Assembly (NCBI GenBank): GCA_028288025.1
Contig: JAQBOM010000009.1
Span: forward strand, 62,001 to 126,000
Source of the DNA: Mucilaginibacter sp.
Lineage (GTDB): Bacteria > Bacteroidota > Bacteroidia > Sphingobacteriales > Sphingobacteriaceae
DNA length: 64,000 nt
Direction of reading: 5' to 3'
Shown here: positions 55,142 through 63,877 of the stretch, piece after piece
Numbering within the stretch: position 1 is the first letter of the stretch
Layout of the letters: each line of letters starts with the position of its first letter
Notes under the pieces: generated by a model
Databases searched by the model: none
What the model saw: only the letters and a program-made list of their open reading frames with translations
Told to the model about the DNA's origin: nothing
Position numbers and translations under genes: made by a program

Positions 55142-56968
55142 TTACGGCTTACAAAGTATATATATACCCGCATCGTGTTCCCGCCCGCTGGCAATAAGGG
55201 AGGATATTTGCCATAATATCTGAATAGCTTGTTTTCGCTCCGGAAAGTCGATGTTATTTTTAAGCTTACTCAAATGGTTGGTTAATAATGTCTTAGAAAT
55301 AAAATTAATATTAAGGTATATTGCTTTTCGGCTGTTAGGCTCCGTTTTTAACTTAATAAACCGATCTGCAAAATCATCTATCGAAGCGCCTTTTCTTAGT
55401 CGAGGAATCTTGGTTACTACGTTATCCTTGCTATATGCTTTTTTCCAACCATCCTTTTTACGATTTATTTGACTATCCATAGCATTTAAAGACCCCATAT
55501 TTTTTTGTGCTTGCCCTATGATTTCAGTAAACGCAGTTGCAGAAAAAGTACTTGTATCGGCTTTTGAGAGTATAAATCCGATTTCTGATCCTTTAATTCT
55601 TATGTGATCAGCCCATTCTTCGCCAAGGTCATCAAGCACAAGAAAATCGCTGTCGGCAAATCTCTTTTCCGCATAGTGGAATGACGTATCCTGCTCAAAG
55701 CCGGTTGATGTTGCAGTTACAGCACCTTTTTCTGTGTTTACTTGATTTATCAATGCGTCAGGTATAAATACTGTTAAAAATTGATCAATACTTCCCAAAA
55801 GCATGCTGTTCTTAAAAAGCTTTCTGTTTGCGTAGCTAAACTCTGACTCATTAAAATTAACAAAAAATGTATTTCTGTTATTGATATAGTCGACGAGCGT
55901 TGCGTTGGTGTCATCGATTCGATATATCTTAATGTTTTTCAGACGAAAGGAACTTACCCGAATCGATTTCTCATTCATTCTTATTCTGAGATCCTTAAAT
56001 AGTGATTTATCAGCGCCATCTACCCTATAGGAATAAGGTTCACTATCTGGTTCAAGAGATAGCAGTTGACTTACTCCTTTAAGCCGCTTGGTCAGCGTTA
56101 AAGGCCTAACAGGATAATCTTTGTATTGATAACGGACATCTGTTATTATACCTTTGTCCAGATCATCTAAGATGCGGCTAAATAATATTGTTAGTGCTAT
56201 CGGGGTGAGATTATCTCGTTCTTTTGAATAATCATATGGCCTTGCAAAAACATCCAATGGAGTTTCCTTCCTTTGAAAATTCTCTGCCAGATTGATCATA
56301 TGGGCAGCCCAATCGATGAACTTTACAATTATTGTTTTTTCACCGGATTTAGCTAATCGCGATGTGTTTGCCGAGATTGTATATCGGTCGTTATCGTTAT
56401 TGACCCTTAAGAAATTTAGCATATAGCTATTAGCGCCAACATAGTTAAAACTTTCCAGTAAACTGTCTGATTCTACAGATCTAGCTTTCATTGCTGTACT
56501 ACTCGATTCCAAGTTGTCCATCGAAAACTTTTCCAATAATGTCTGAGAGTTGTATAAGAAGGTAGTAATCAATTCATATGGAAGCGGTTCAAGAGAATGA
56601 ATAAAGTCATTCAGACCCGACACATTTTTCTTTGTTATAATAATATAGTTGCCAAAATCAATCAGAAAAAAGTAAGCCAATTTTTGTTCTTCCCAATTTT
56701 TGATATATTCTGAAACGAACTGTGCTTTGGTTATGTACTTTAATACAAGCCCGGAAAATTTATAAGGTTTTCCATTTTCACTCACGCCGTCTTTATTTAT
56801 TTCGCTGTCCAGCTTTGTACACCCCTGATTATCCTTTTCATTTTTTATAACCCTGAAGAGGCCATCGATTGTTCTTTTTGGATAGAATGCAGTGCTGAGT
56901 TTCTGATAAATATAAATATTCTCGTTTAGGACAAGCTTATCGAAATTGTTCGATTTCTTTTTTGCCAT
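55142..56968 (-). CDS. Uncharacterised 608-aa protein of the defence island
   Basis: I do not recognise this protein. It is soluble, lacks a signal peptide and starts with a Lys-rich MAKKKSNNFDK. The most conserved-looking part is near the C-terminus: FLVLDDLGEEWADHI (residues 442-456), ILSKA (K469) and SATAFTEIIGQAQKNMG (476-492). The D...E...AD..(x)K spacing followed by GQAQKN resembles a core seen in several restriction-like nuclease families of defence loci, so a PD-(D/E)XK-type nuclease is a guess. It is the first gene of the minus-strand operon and lies 7 bases ahead of the ATPase remnant, so it may be an original partner of that ATPase-helicase pair or a separate single-gene system. 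Confidence 0.6.
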   Translation of the reverse strand: MAKKKSNNFDKLVLNENIYIYQKLSTAFYPKRTIDGLFRVIKNEKDNQGCTKLDSEINKDGVSENGKPYKFSGLVLKYITKAQFVSEYIKNWEEQKLAYFFLIDFGNYIIITKKNVSGLNDFIHSLEPLPYELITTFLYNSQTLLEKFSMDNLESSSTAMKARSVESDSLLESFNYVGANSYMLNFLRVNNDNDRYTISANTSRLAKSGEKTIIVKFIDWAAHMINLAENFQRKETPLDVFARPYDYSKERDNLTPIALTILFSRILDDLDKGIITDVRYQYKDYPVRPLTLTKRLKGVSQLLSLEPDSEPYSYRVDGADKSLFKDLRIRMNEKSIRVSSFRLKNIKIYRIDDTNATLVDYINNRNTFFVNFNESEFSYANRKLFKNSMLLGSIDQFLTVFIPDALINQVNTEKGAVTATSTGFEQDTSFHYAEKRFADSDFLVLDDLGEEWADHIRIKGSEIGFILSKADTSTFSATAFTEIIGQAQKNMGSLNAMDSQINRKKDGWKKAYSKDNVVTKIPRLRKGASIDDFADRFIKLKTEPNSRKAIYLNINFISKTLLTNHLSKLKNNIDFPERKQAIQILWQISSLIASGREHDAGIYILCKP

Positions 56969-57045
56969 GATAATGTTAGGTTTCTTAAAGGTATTAATAT
57001 TAAATAGAAATGATAGATATAATCACACTTAACGAACCACTACAG

Positions 57046-57065
57046 TCCGAAGTCTTAACTTCGGA
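57046..57065. repeat. Perfect 8-bp inverted repeat
   Basis: TCCGAAGT (57046-57053) and ACTTCGGA (57058-57065) face each other around CTTA. It lies 78 bases upstream of the 608-aa gene start (minus strand) and could be an operator for the defence operon or simply mark the island edge. Confidence 0.6.
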
Positions 57066-57246
57066 TACATTATGCCCCCAGAGTGGGGCTGCGCCTGTAG
57101 ATTCACAAGAGGAGAGGGATTAAGAAGCCGCCGCGTTAGCGGGCGTCGCGGATACCGGCCCGTGTTTAATGCCTGCAGCCGTATGAGCAAAGCACGCGGC
57201 CCGCTCCTACCAGCGGGAACGCCCGCATTTTCAAATCCTCAAATCA

Positions 57247-57448
57247 AAATATCCTCCTTCAACCCCCGCCCGCATGCTTCGAGAACCTCAGCATGACACC
57301 CTGGTTTTAACACATCACCCATCCCCGCATTTTCAAATCTCCAAATCCTCAAATCAAAACATCCTCCTCAACCCCCGCCCGCATGCTTCCCTTCGATAAA
57401 CTCAAGCCAAGCTCACCTCAGCATGACACCCTGGTTTAACACATCCTC
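57247..57448. repeat. Two direct copies of a ~70-100-bp intergenic element
   Basis: Both copies contain ATCCTCCTTCAACCC or ATCCTCCTCAACCC, then CCCGCCCGCATGCTTC, then CCTCAGCATGACACCCTGGTTT and AACACATC. They start at about 57249 and 57360. The second copy carries an extra TTCGATAAACTCAAG stretch inside. The CATGACACCC end matches the repeat at 46988-47002. Confidence 0.7.
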
Positions 57449-57794
57449 CTTCCCAATTTTCAAACCCCCAAATCTTCAAATCCACACACCACCCTCTCCA
57501 TTTCACGCCGAATTTCGCCCATTTGCTATGCATGCATAAAAAACATACCGAATACCGTTTTGAACTTTGGTATAGTTGTCTAAATATTTAGTATGGTAAT
57601 ATTGCTATAAACATTTAGTATATATTGATTAAGTTATGTTAAACAGAATTAAATACTGATTGAAAAAAATATTTTTAAATCTTGGTATTGCATAGGGCAC
57701 TCGCTAACTTACAAATAGCAAATTATATAAAAAGATAAACCTGGGTTTCCGCTGAAATTTTAGCGCCCTATATAGCAGTTACAGGATAAAAAAT

Positions 57795-59504
57795 ATGAGT
57801 TCATCACACGATACCCTCGGGGCCGTAGAATTAAATAAATACAGTAAAACCTTAACCCAGGATCCTACACAGCCAGCCGCGCAGGCCATGTTGTACGGTA
57901 TTGGCTTAACGGATGATGACATGAAAAAGGCGCAGGTTGGCGTGGTAAGCATGGGCTACGACGGCAATACCTGCAATATGCACCTCAACGATTTGGCCAA
58001 ACTGGTTAAAAAAGGCGTGTGGGAAGAGGATCTGGTGGGCCTGATATTCCATACCATCGGCGTAAGCGATGGCATGAGCATGGGCACCGACGGTATGCGC
58101 TACTCCTTAGTGAGCCGCGACCTGATCGCCGACTCGATAGAAGCGGTTTGCGGCGCGCAATATTACGATGGGCTGATCGCCCTGCCGGGCTGTGATAAAA
58201 ACATGCCGGGCTCGGTTATCGCCATGGGCAGGCTCAACAGGCCGTCGATCATGGTGTACGGCGGCACGATAAAGCCGGGGCATTATAAAGGCGAGGACCT
58301 GAACATCGTTTCGGCGTTTGAGGCCCTGGGCCAGAAAATCGCCGGCAATATGGACGAGATCGATTTTAAAGAGATCATAAAAAATGCTTGTCCGGGTGCG
58401 GGCGCCTGCGGTGGCATATATACTGCCAATACGATGGCTTCGGCTATCGAGGCGCTGGGTATGAGTTTGCCGTATTCGTCGTCGAACCCTGCTGTAAGCG
58501 AGGAAAAGAAAGCGGAATGTTTGGCAGCCGGGAAGGCGATCAAATTGCTGCTTGAAAGGGATATCAAGCCATCCGACATCATGACGCGCGAGGCGTTTGA
58601 AAATGCCATTGCCGTGATCATGGTTTTAGGCGGGTCAACTAATGCCGTGCTGCATTTGATCGCGATAGCAAAAAGCATCGGCGTAAAATTAACGCAGGAC
58701 GATTTCCAGGAAATAAGCAACCGCATCCCGGTATTGGTGGACATGAAGCCCAGCGGAAAATATATGATGGAAGACCTGCACAAAATCGGCGGCGTTCCGG
58801 CGGTAATGAAATACATGTTAAAAAAGGGCTGGCTGAACGGCCATTGTCTAACCGTTACCGGGAAAACCATCGCCGAAAACATGCAGGACATTCCTGAAAT
58901 TGATTTTGATACGCAAAAGGTTGTTATGCCCGCTGAAAAGCCGATTAAGGCGACCGGGCATTTACAGATATTATACGGCAACCTGGCCGAAGGCGGCAGC
59001 GTGGCGAAGATCACCGGTAAGGAAGGCACCCGCTTTGAGGGCCCTGCCCGCGTGTTCGACGGCGAGTTTGAACTGATAGACGGTATACAAAGCGGTCGCG
59101 TTAAGGCCGGCGATGTGGTGGTTATCCGCAACATTGGCCCCAAAGGCGCGCCGGGCATGCCCGAAATGCTGAAACCAACCGGGGCCATTTTTGGCGCTGG
59201 GCTGGGTGCATCGGTAGCATTGATCACCGACGGCCGTTTTTCGGGCGGTACGCACGGGTTTGTCGTCGGGCACATTACGCCCGAGGCTTACGACGGCGGT
59301 TTGATCGCGTTGGTTAAAAATGATGACATCATTGAGATAGATGCCATTAACCGGGTGATGAATTTAAAAGTATCCGACGAAGAGATAAAGCTTAGAAGGG
59401 CCAACTGGGTACGCCCGGAGCTAAAAGCTAAAAGCGGCCTTTTATACAAGTACGCAAAAACTGTTGGCACCGCCGCTGAAGGTTGTGTAACAGATGAGTT
59501 TTAA
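57795..59504 (+). CDS. ilvD: Dihydroxy-acid dehydratase
   Basis: This catalyses the third step of valine/isoleucine synthesis, dehydrating dihydroxy acids to 2-keto acids with an Fe-S cluster. The cluster Cys motifs are NTCNMH (near residue 57), GCDKNMPG (near 131) and [13 protein letters not shown] (near 202). [20 protein letters not shown] ([16 protein letters not shown]) near 480 is the substrate region. Length 569 aa is normal. It opens the ilv operon; GGA stands 12 bases before the ATG. ilvB follows after a 111-bp spacer with an inverted repeat. Confidence 0.98.
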   Translation: MSSSHDTLGAVELNKYSKTLTQDPTQPAAQAMLYGIGLTDDDMKKAQVGVVSMGYDGNTCNMHLNDLAKLVKKGVWEEDLVGLIFHTIGVSDGMSMGTDGMRYSLVSRDLIADSIEAVCGAQYYDGLIALPGCDKNMPGSVIAMGRLNRPSIMVYGGTIKPGHYKGEDLNIVSAFEALGQKIAGNMDEIDFKEIIKNACPGAGACGGIYTANTMASAIEALGMSLPYSSSNPAVSEEKKAECLAAGKAIKLLLERDIKPSDIMTREAFENAIAVIMVLGGSTNAVLHLIAIAKSIGVKLTQDDFQEISNRIPVLVDMKPSGKYMMEDLHKIGGVPAVMKYMLKKGWLNGHCLTVTGKTIAENMQDIPEIDFDTQKVVMPAEKPIKATGHLQILYGNLAEGGSVAKITGKEGTRFEGPARVFDGEFELIDGIQSGRVKAGDVVVIRNIGPKGAPGMPEMLKPTGAIFGAGLGASVALITDGRFSGGTHGFVVGHITPEAYDGGLIALVKNDDIIEIDAINRVMNLKVSDEEIKLRRANWVRPELKAKSGLLYKYAKTVGTAAEGCVTDEF

Positions 59505-59517
59505 AAAATTAAACACC

Positions 59518-59593
59518 CTGTCATTGCGAGGAGGAACGACGAAGCAAACTCGTAGCTATACAAAGCGAATATGCACGACAACCGCAATGACAG
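59518..59593. repeat. Inverted repeat between ilvD and ilvB
   Basis: CTGTCATTGCG (59518-59528) faces CGCAATGACAG (59583-59593) perfectly. The same TGTCATTGCGAG word occurs in the repeat after ilvC (63750-63836). It is a dispersed palindromic element inserted in the operon; it may stabilise or attenuate the message. Confidence 0.8.
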
Positions 59594-59615
59594 AAAGTAG
59601 AATGCCAACAACCGA

Positions 59616-61388
59616 ATGGAAACACAAGCATTAACAATCAGTGAAATCACCAACCAATCGGTGAAATCACCAAAAGAAAAATCGGTGAAATCACCAGCAG
59701 TAGAAGTATCTGGCTCCGTAGCTTTACTGGACGCATTGATTGCTGAGGGCGTGGATACCATTTTCGGTTATCCGGGCGGCGCGATCATGCCTATTTACGA
59801 TGCTTTATTTGATTATAACGATAGGTTGAACCATATACTGGTCCGCCATGAGCAGGGCGGCATACATGCAGGGCAGGGTTATGCCCGTACATCGGGCAGG
59901 GTAGGTGTGGTATTTGCAACCAGCGGCCCCGGCGCTACCAACCTGGTAACCGGCTTAGCCGATGCGCAGATAGATAGCACGCCTTTAGTTTGTATCACCG
60001 GCCAGGTATTCGCCCATTTGCTGGGTACCGATGCCTTCCAGGAAACCGATGTGATCAACATCACCACACCGGTAACCAAATGGAACTATCAGGTAACCGA
60101 TGCCAGCGAGATACCTGAGGCCATAGCCAAAGCCTTTTATATCGCCAAAACCGGCAGGCCCGGCCCGGTGCTGATAGATATTACAAAAAACGCGCAGATA
60201 CAAAAATTCAGCTACGAAGCCTATGTAAAGTGCGACCATATCCGCAGCTACAGGCCAAAACCTATCGTGCGCCAGCAATATGTACAGCAGGCGGCCGAAC
60301 TGATCAACAAGGCAAAAAAGCCCTTCATCATTTGGGGTCAGGGTGTAATTTTAGGCAGCGCCGAGCAGGAATTTAAAACTTTTGTAGAAAAGAGCGGCAT
60401 CCCCGCGGCATGGACCATTTTAGGCGCGGGCGCTATCCCAACCGATCACCCGCTAAACGTGGGTATGCTGGGCATGCACGGCAATTACGGCCCCAATGTG
60501 CTGACCAACGAGTGCGATGTACTGATAGCGATAGGTATGCGCTTTGACGACCGGGTTACGGGCCGCCTCGATAAATATGCGAAACAAGCTAAGGTCATTC
60601 ACCTGGATATTGACCCGGCCGAGATCGATAAAAATGTGAAATCAACTGTTCCGGTTTGGGGCGATTGCAAGGAGACATTGCCATTGCTTACCGCGCTGGT
60701 TGAAGCCAAAAAACATACCGGGTGGCTAAACACCTTCAACGAGTACACGAAAAAGGAAATTGAAGCAGTCATTCACGACGAATTAAACCCCACCATGGGC
60801 GAAATGACCATGGGTGAGGTGATAAAACAATTAAACGAATTAACAAAAGGCGAGGCCGTAATTGTTACCGATGTGGGCCAGCATCAGATGGTAGCCTGCA
60901 GGTATGCCGAATTTAAACAAACACGCAGCAACGTAACCAGCGGCGGTTTAGGCACCATGGGTTTTGCCCTGCCTGCCGCGATAGGCGCCAAATTCGGTGC
61001 GCCGGATCGTACGGTTGTTGCCATTATCGGCGATGGCGGATTCCAGATGACTTTGCAGGAACTGGGTACTATTATGCAAAGCGGCGTGGATGTAAAGATC
61101 ATCATCCTGAACAACCGTTTCCTGGGCATGGTGCGCCAGTGGCAGGAGTTGTTTAACGAGCGGCGCTATTCATTCGTGGATATTCAAAGCCCCGATTTTG
61201 TTGCGGTGGCGGCGGCATACCGCATCCCCGGGAAATGTATTTCGGACAGGGCCGATCTGCCGGGCGCATTAAAAGAGATGATAGAGAACAAGGGCTCGTA
61301 CCTGCTTGAAGTAATGGTAACCAAGGAAAACAACGTTTTCCCGATGGTTCCGCAAGGGTGCAGCGTTGCCGAGATAAGGCTGAAGTAA
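59616..61388 (+). CDS. ilvB: Acetolactate synthase large subunit
   Basis: This ThDP/FAD enzyme joins two pyruvates or pyruvate and 2-ketobutyrate. TIFGYPGGAIMPIYDAL and VRHEQGGIHAGQGYAR hold the catalytic Glu; GPGATNLVTGLADAQ, GMLGMHGNYG (FAD side) and IIGDGGFQMTLQELGTI with ILNNRFLGMVRQWQ (ThDP motif GDGG..N) are all present. Length 590 aa. The first 30 residues are unusual: the DNA there contains three 16-bp copies of a repeat, giving SVKSP twice. The stop lies 12 bases before the preferred ilvN start. Confidence 0.98.
   Translation: METQALTISEITNQSVKSPKEKSVKSPAVEVSGSVALLDALIAEGVDTIFGYPGGAIMPIYDALFDYNDRLNHILVRHEQGGIHAGQGYARTSGRVGVVFATSGPGATNLVTGLADAQIDSTPLVCITGQVFAHLLGTDAFQETDVINITTPVTKWNYQVTDASEIPEAIAKAFYIAKTGRPGPVLIDITKNAQIQKFSYEAYVKCDHIRSYRPKPIVRQQYVQQAAELINKAKKPFIIWGQGVILGSAEQEFKTFVEKSGIPAAWTILGAGAIPTDHPLNVGMLGMHGNYGPNVLTNECDVLIAIGMRFDDRVTGRLDKYAKQAKVIHLDIDPAEIDKNVKSTVPVWGDCKETLPLLTALVEAKKHTGWLNTFNEYTKKEIEAVIHDELNPTMGEMTMGEVIKQLNELTKGEAVIVTDVGQHQMVACRYAEFKQTRSNVTSGGLGTMGFALPAAIGAKFGAPDRTVVAIIGDGGFQMTLQELGTIMQSGVDVKIIILNNRFLGMVRQWQELFNERRYSFVDIQSPDFVAVAAAYRIPGKCISDRADLPGALKEMIENKGSYLLEVMVTKENNVFPMVPQGCSVAEIRLK
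59637..59696 (+). repeat. Three 16-bp copies of ATCGGTGAAATCACCA inside the ilvB start
   Basis: Copies lie at 59637-59652 (one mismatch), 59657-59672 and 59681-59696, 20 and 24 bases apart. They are translated as part of IlvB residues 8-27. The same word ATCGGTGAAATCA occurs between the methyltransferase gene and ilvC (62634-62646), and ATCGGTGTAATCT follows at 62654. Confidence 0.88.
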
Positions 61389-61399
61389 TCTTAAAAAAG

Positions 61400-62005
61400 A
61401 TGGTAATGGAAATTCAGGAAAAGCAAGAATTTAACATAACGGTTTACACCGAAAACCAGATCGGGCTGTTAAACCGCATCGCGATCATATTTACGCGGCG
61501 TAAGATCAACATCGACAGCCTGAATACCTCTCCTTCTGAGATCGAGAGCATTCACCGGTTTAACATCGTGATCACCGAATCGGAAGATGTGGTGCGCAAG
61601 CTTTGCCGCCAGATAGAAAAGCAGGTGGAGGTTTTGAAAGTGTATTATCATACCAACGAGGATGTGATATGGCAGGAGCTGGCGCTGTATAAGGTGTCGA
61701 CCGATGTGATCGCCGAAAAGGTAAGTGTTGAGCGCTTGCTGCGCGAGAACGGCGCCCGCGCGGTGGTGATCCGCAAGGACTATACCGTGTTTGAAACAAC
61801 CGGGCACCGCGAGGAAACCGATAACCTCATCAGTATTTTACAGCCATACGGGCTGATAGAATTTGTACGCAGCGCACGCGTGGCAATTATTAAGGACAGC
61901 AAAGGCTTTAACTCCAAAATAAGAGAGTTTGAACGAATGGAACCGGGAGAAGAAGTGGTGGAGAATGAATATTTAAACCAGGGGCAAAAGGTGTTCACGA
62001 TGTAA
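61400..62005 (+). CDS. ilvN: Acetolactate synthase small (regulatory) subunit
   Basis: This regulatory subunit activates IlvB and gives feedback inhibition by valine. The N-terminal ACT domain is clear: FNITVYTENQIGLLNRIAIIFTRRKINIDSLNTSPSE. The C-terminal domain has AEKVSVERLLRENGARAVVIRKDY and LLRPYGLIEF-like LQPYGLIEFVRSARVAI. I place the start at the ATG at 61400 (61406 also possible); the longer frame from 61358 overlaps ilvB. About 201 aa, slightly longer than the E. coli-type protein because of an acidic tail. Confidence 0.96.
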   Translation: MVMEIQEKQEFNITVYTENQIGLLNRIAIIFTRRKINIDSLNTSPSEIESIHRFNIVITESEDVVRKLCRQIEKQVEVLKVYYHTNEDVIWQELALYKVSTDVIAEKVSVERLLRENGARAVVIRKDYTVFETTGHREETDNLISILQPYGLIEFVRSARVAIIKDSKGFNSKIREFERMEPGEEVVENEYLNQGQKVFTM

Positions 62006-62047
62006 TGAGGTGAAAGCCCTAATGACTAATGACCAAATGACTAACCC

Positions 62048-62626
62048 ATGCTCGAACAAATAAGACAACGACATCCACTAGCTTACGACGCTATAAAAAC
62101 CGCCACCGAACGTAGCGGCTTTACCATGGCATCGGAGGTGCTTACCTGTTCGTTGTTAAAAACGCTGGCGGCTTCAAAACCGGGAGGGAAATTTTTGGAA
62201 ATGGGCACCGGCACCGGGTTGTCGACCACCTGGATATTGGATGGCATGGATGACGATTCAACATTGGTTTCGATTGACAACGATGAGACGCTTTTAAACA
62301 TCGCCAAAGAAAACCTGGGCATTGATAAGCGCCTGAAGCTGATTTGTACCGATGGCGGCGAATGGATAAAAAAGAATGCTGGCAAAAAGTTCAGCTTTAT
62401 TTTCGCCGATACATGGCCCGGGAAATATTCGCTGCTGGACGAGATGCTGGATATGGTAGAAAAAGGAGGCATTTATTTTATCGACGACATGCTGCCGCAG
62501 CAAAACTGGCCCGAAGGTCATGTGGACAAAGTGGAGCAGCTGTTGGCTGACCTGGATAACCGGGATGATATTATTTTAACAAAAATGGGCTGGGCAACCG
62601 GCATAGTAATTATAACAAAAAAGTAA
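62048..62626 (+). CDS. O-methyltransferase-like SAM enzyme inside the ilv operon
   Basis: This 192-aa protein resembles the O-methyltransferase 3/COMT-like group: FLEMGTGTGLSTTWILDGM (motif I near residue 48), VSIDNDETLLNIAKENLG, and FIFADTWPGKYSLLDEMLDMVEKGGIYFIDDML. The motif set is complete. It is not part of valine synthesis, and its position between ilvN and ilvC is unexpected. Substrate unknown. Spacers of 42 and 54 bp separate it from its neighbours, both with repeat words. Confidence 0.85.
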   Translation: MLEQIRQRHPLAYDAIKTATERSGFTMASEVLTCSLLKTLAASKPGGKFLEMGTGTGLSTTWILDGMDDDSTLVSIDNDETLLNIAKENLGIDKRLKLICTDGGEWIKKNAGKKFSFIFADTWPGKYSLLDEMLDMVEKGGIYFIDDMLPQQNWPEGHVDKVEQLLADLDNRDDIILTKMGWATGIVIITKK

Positions 62627-62633
62627 AACAATC

Positions 62634-62667
62634 ATCGGTGAAATCAATATAAAATCGGTGTAATCTT
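62634..62667 (+). repeat. Two copies of ATCGGTG(A/T)AATC ahead of ilvC
   Basis: ATCGGTGAAATCA (62634-62646) and ATCGGTGTAATCT (62654-62666) lie just before the ilvC start. They match the triple repeat in the 5' end of ilvB. Confidence 0.75.
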
Positions 62668-62680
62668 AAAACAAAAACTA

Positions 62681-63739
62681 ATGGCAAAATTAAATTTCGG
62701 CGGAAGCGAAGAAAACGTAGTAACCCGCGAGGAGTTCCCTTTATCAAAAGCACAGGACGTATTAAAAGACGAAATCGTAGCTGTAATTGGTTACGGCGTA
62801 CAAGGTCCGGGCCAGGCGCTCAATCAAAAAGACAATGGCATTAACGTAATTGTTGGCCAGCGTAAAGGCACAAAAACATGGGATAAAGCAGTGAACGACG
62901 GCTTTGTACCCGGCGAAACCCTTTTTGAAATTGAAGAAGCCCTTGAAAAAGGAACGATCATTTGCTACCTGCTGAGCGACGCCGCCCAGATTGAGTTATG
63001 GCCGACGGTTAAAAAACATTTAACAAAAGGCAAGGCCTTATATTTTTCGCACGGCTTTGGTATCACGTTCAAAGAGCAAACCGGTATTATTCCGCCTCCT
63101 GATGTGGATGTATTCCTTGTAGCGCCTAAGGGCTCCGGTACTTCATTGCGCCGCATGTTCTTGCAGGGTCGTGGATTAAACTCCAGCTATGCTATTTTCC
63201 AGGATGCAACCGGCAGGGCAAAAGAAAGGGTTATCGCCCTTGGCATTGCAGTAGGCAGCGGTTATTTGTTTGAAACCGATTTCAAAAAAGAAGTTTACAG
63301 CGACCTTACCGGCGAACGCGGTACTTTAATGGGTTGTATACAGGGTGTTTTCGCTGCACAATACGAGGTGCTGCGTAAAAATGGGCATTCGCCATCGGAA
63401 GCATTTAACGAAACAGTTGAAGAGTTAACCCAATCATTAATGCCGCTTGTAGCTGAAAATGGTATGGACTGGATGTACGCCAATTGCTCAACAACCGCTC
63501 AGCGCGGCGCATTGGACTGGTGGAAAAAATTCCGCGATGCAACCAAACCTGTTTTTGAAGAATTATATAACAGCGTGGCAACTGGTGTAGAATCGCAAAA
63601 ATCGATCGATTCAAACAGCAAGCCCGATTATCGCGAAAAGCTGAATATTGAATTAAAAGAACTGCGCGACAGCGAAATGTGGCAAGCCGGAAAAACTGTA
63701 AGAAGTTTAAGGCCGGAAAACCAGGCGGTTGAAGCGTAA
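62681..63739 (+). CDS. ilvC: Ketol-acid reductoisomerase
   Basis: This NADPH- and Mg-dependent enzyme converts acetolactate to dihydroxyisovalerate. VAVIGYGVQG-like (IVAVIGYGVQGPGQALNQKD) is the dinucleotide motif near residue 35, followed by VIVGQRKGTKTWDKA. YFSHGFGITF, LVAPKGSGTSLR and SDLTGERGTLMG with the Mg-binding acids, and the Cys-Ser-containing YANCSTTAQRGALDW follow. Length 352 aa is the Bacteroidota form. It closes the ilv set in the window. Confidence 0.98.
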   Translation: MAKLNFGGSEENVVTREEFPLSKAQDVLKDEIVAVIGYGVQGPGQALNQKDNGINVIVGQRKGTKTWDKAVNDGFVPGETLFEIEEALEKGTIICYLLSDAAQIELWPTVKKHLTKGKALYFSHGFGITFKEQTGIIPPPDVDVFLVAPKGSGTSLRRMFLQGRGLNSSYAIFQDATGRAKERVIALGIAVGSGYLFETDFKKEVYSDLTGERGTLMGCIQGVFAAQYEVLRKNGHSPSEAFNETVEELTQSLMPLVAENGMDWMYANCSTTAQRGALDWWKKFRDATKPVFEELYNSVATGVESQKSIDSNSKPDYREKLNIELKELRDSEMWQAGKTVRSLRPENQAVEA

Positions 63740-63749
63740 AAAATAAGAA

Positions 63750-63836
63750 TTGTCATTGCGAGCGATAGCGCGGCAATCGCGAACTATAATGGTCGAAATG
63801 CACAGTTCGCGGTTGCTTCGTACCTCGCAATGACAA
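63750..63836. repeat. Long inverted repeat after ilvC
   Basis: TTGTCATTGCGAG (63750-63762) pairs perfectly with CTCGCAATGACAA (63824-63836); inner words GCAATCGCGAACT and AGTTCGCGGTTGC also face each other. It is the same element type as at 59518-59593 and is likely to end or stabilise the ilv message. Confidence 0.8.
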
Positions 63837-63877
63837 GTTGAGGTTAGTGCACAAATGACAAATGACTAATGACCAAA

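Larger units (their letters stand above)
56969..57794. other. 826-bp non-coding region between the defence island and ilvD
   Basis: No gene is supported. From left to right it holds the AT-rich upstream region of the 608-aa gene, a perfect 8-bp inverted repeat (57046-57065), a GC-rich block (about 57070-57225, including GCCCC-GGGGC at 57073-57088) that looks unlike its surroundings, two copies of a roughly 70-bp direct repeat (57247 and 57354 onwards), and an AT-rich 290-bp leader before ilvD. The frame at 57072-57296 is Arg/Pro/Ser-rich low-quality coding and I reject it. Confidence 0.7.

Noticed and set aside
55000..55194. 64-codon minus frame as an intact small gene
   Set aside because: Its parts are explained better as the 5' fragment of an ATPase read through into out-of-frame helicase sequence.
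57072..57296. 74-codon + frame in the GC-rich block before ilvD
   Set aside because: The composition is Arg/Pro/Ser-rich, it runs through a dispersed repeat, has no ribosome-binding site and no recognisable domain.
57500..57794. Riboswitch, T-box or leader-peptide attenuator before ilvD
   Set aside because: I looked for a run of Val/Ile/Leu codons, a T-box core and a strong stem with a U tract, and found none.
58283..59275. 330-codon minus frame inside ilvD
   Set aside because: This is an antisense shadow of a GC-rich conserved gene; ilvD itself is intact and certain.
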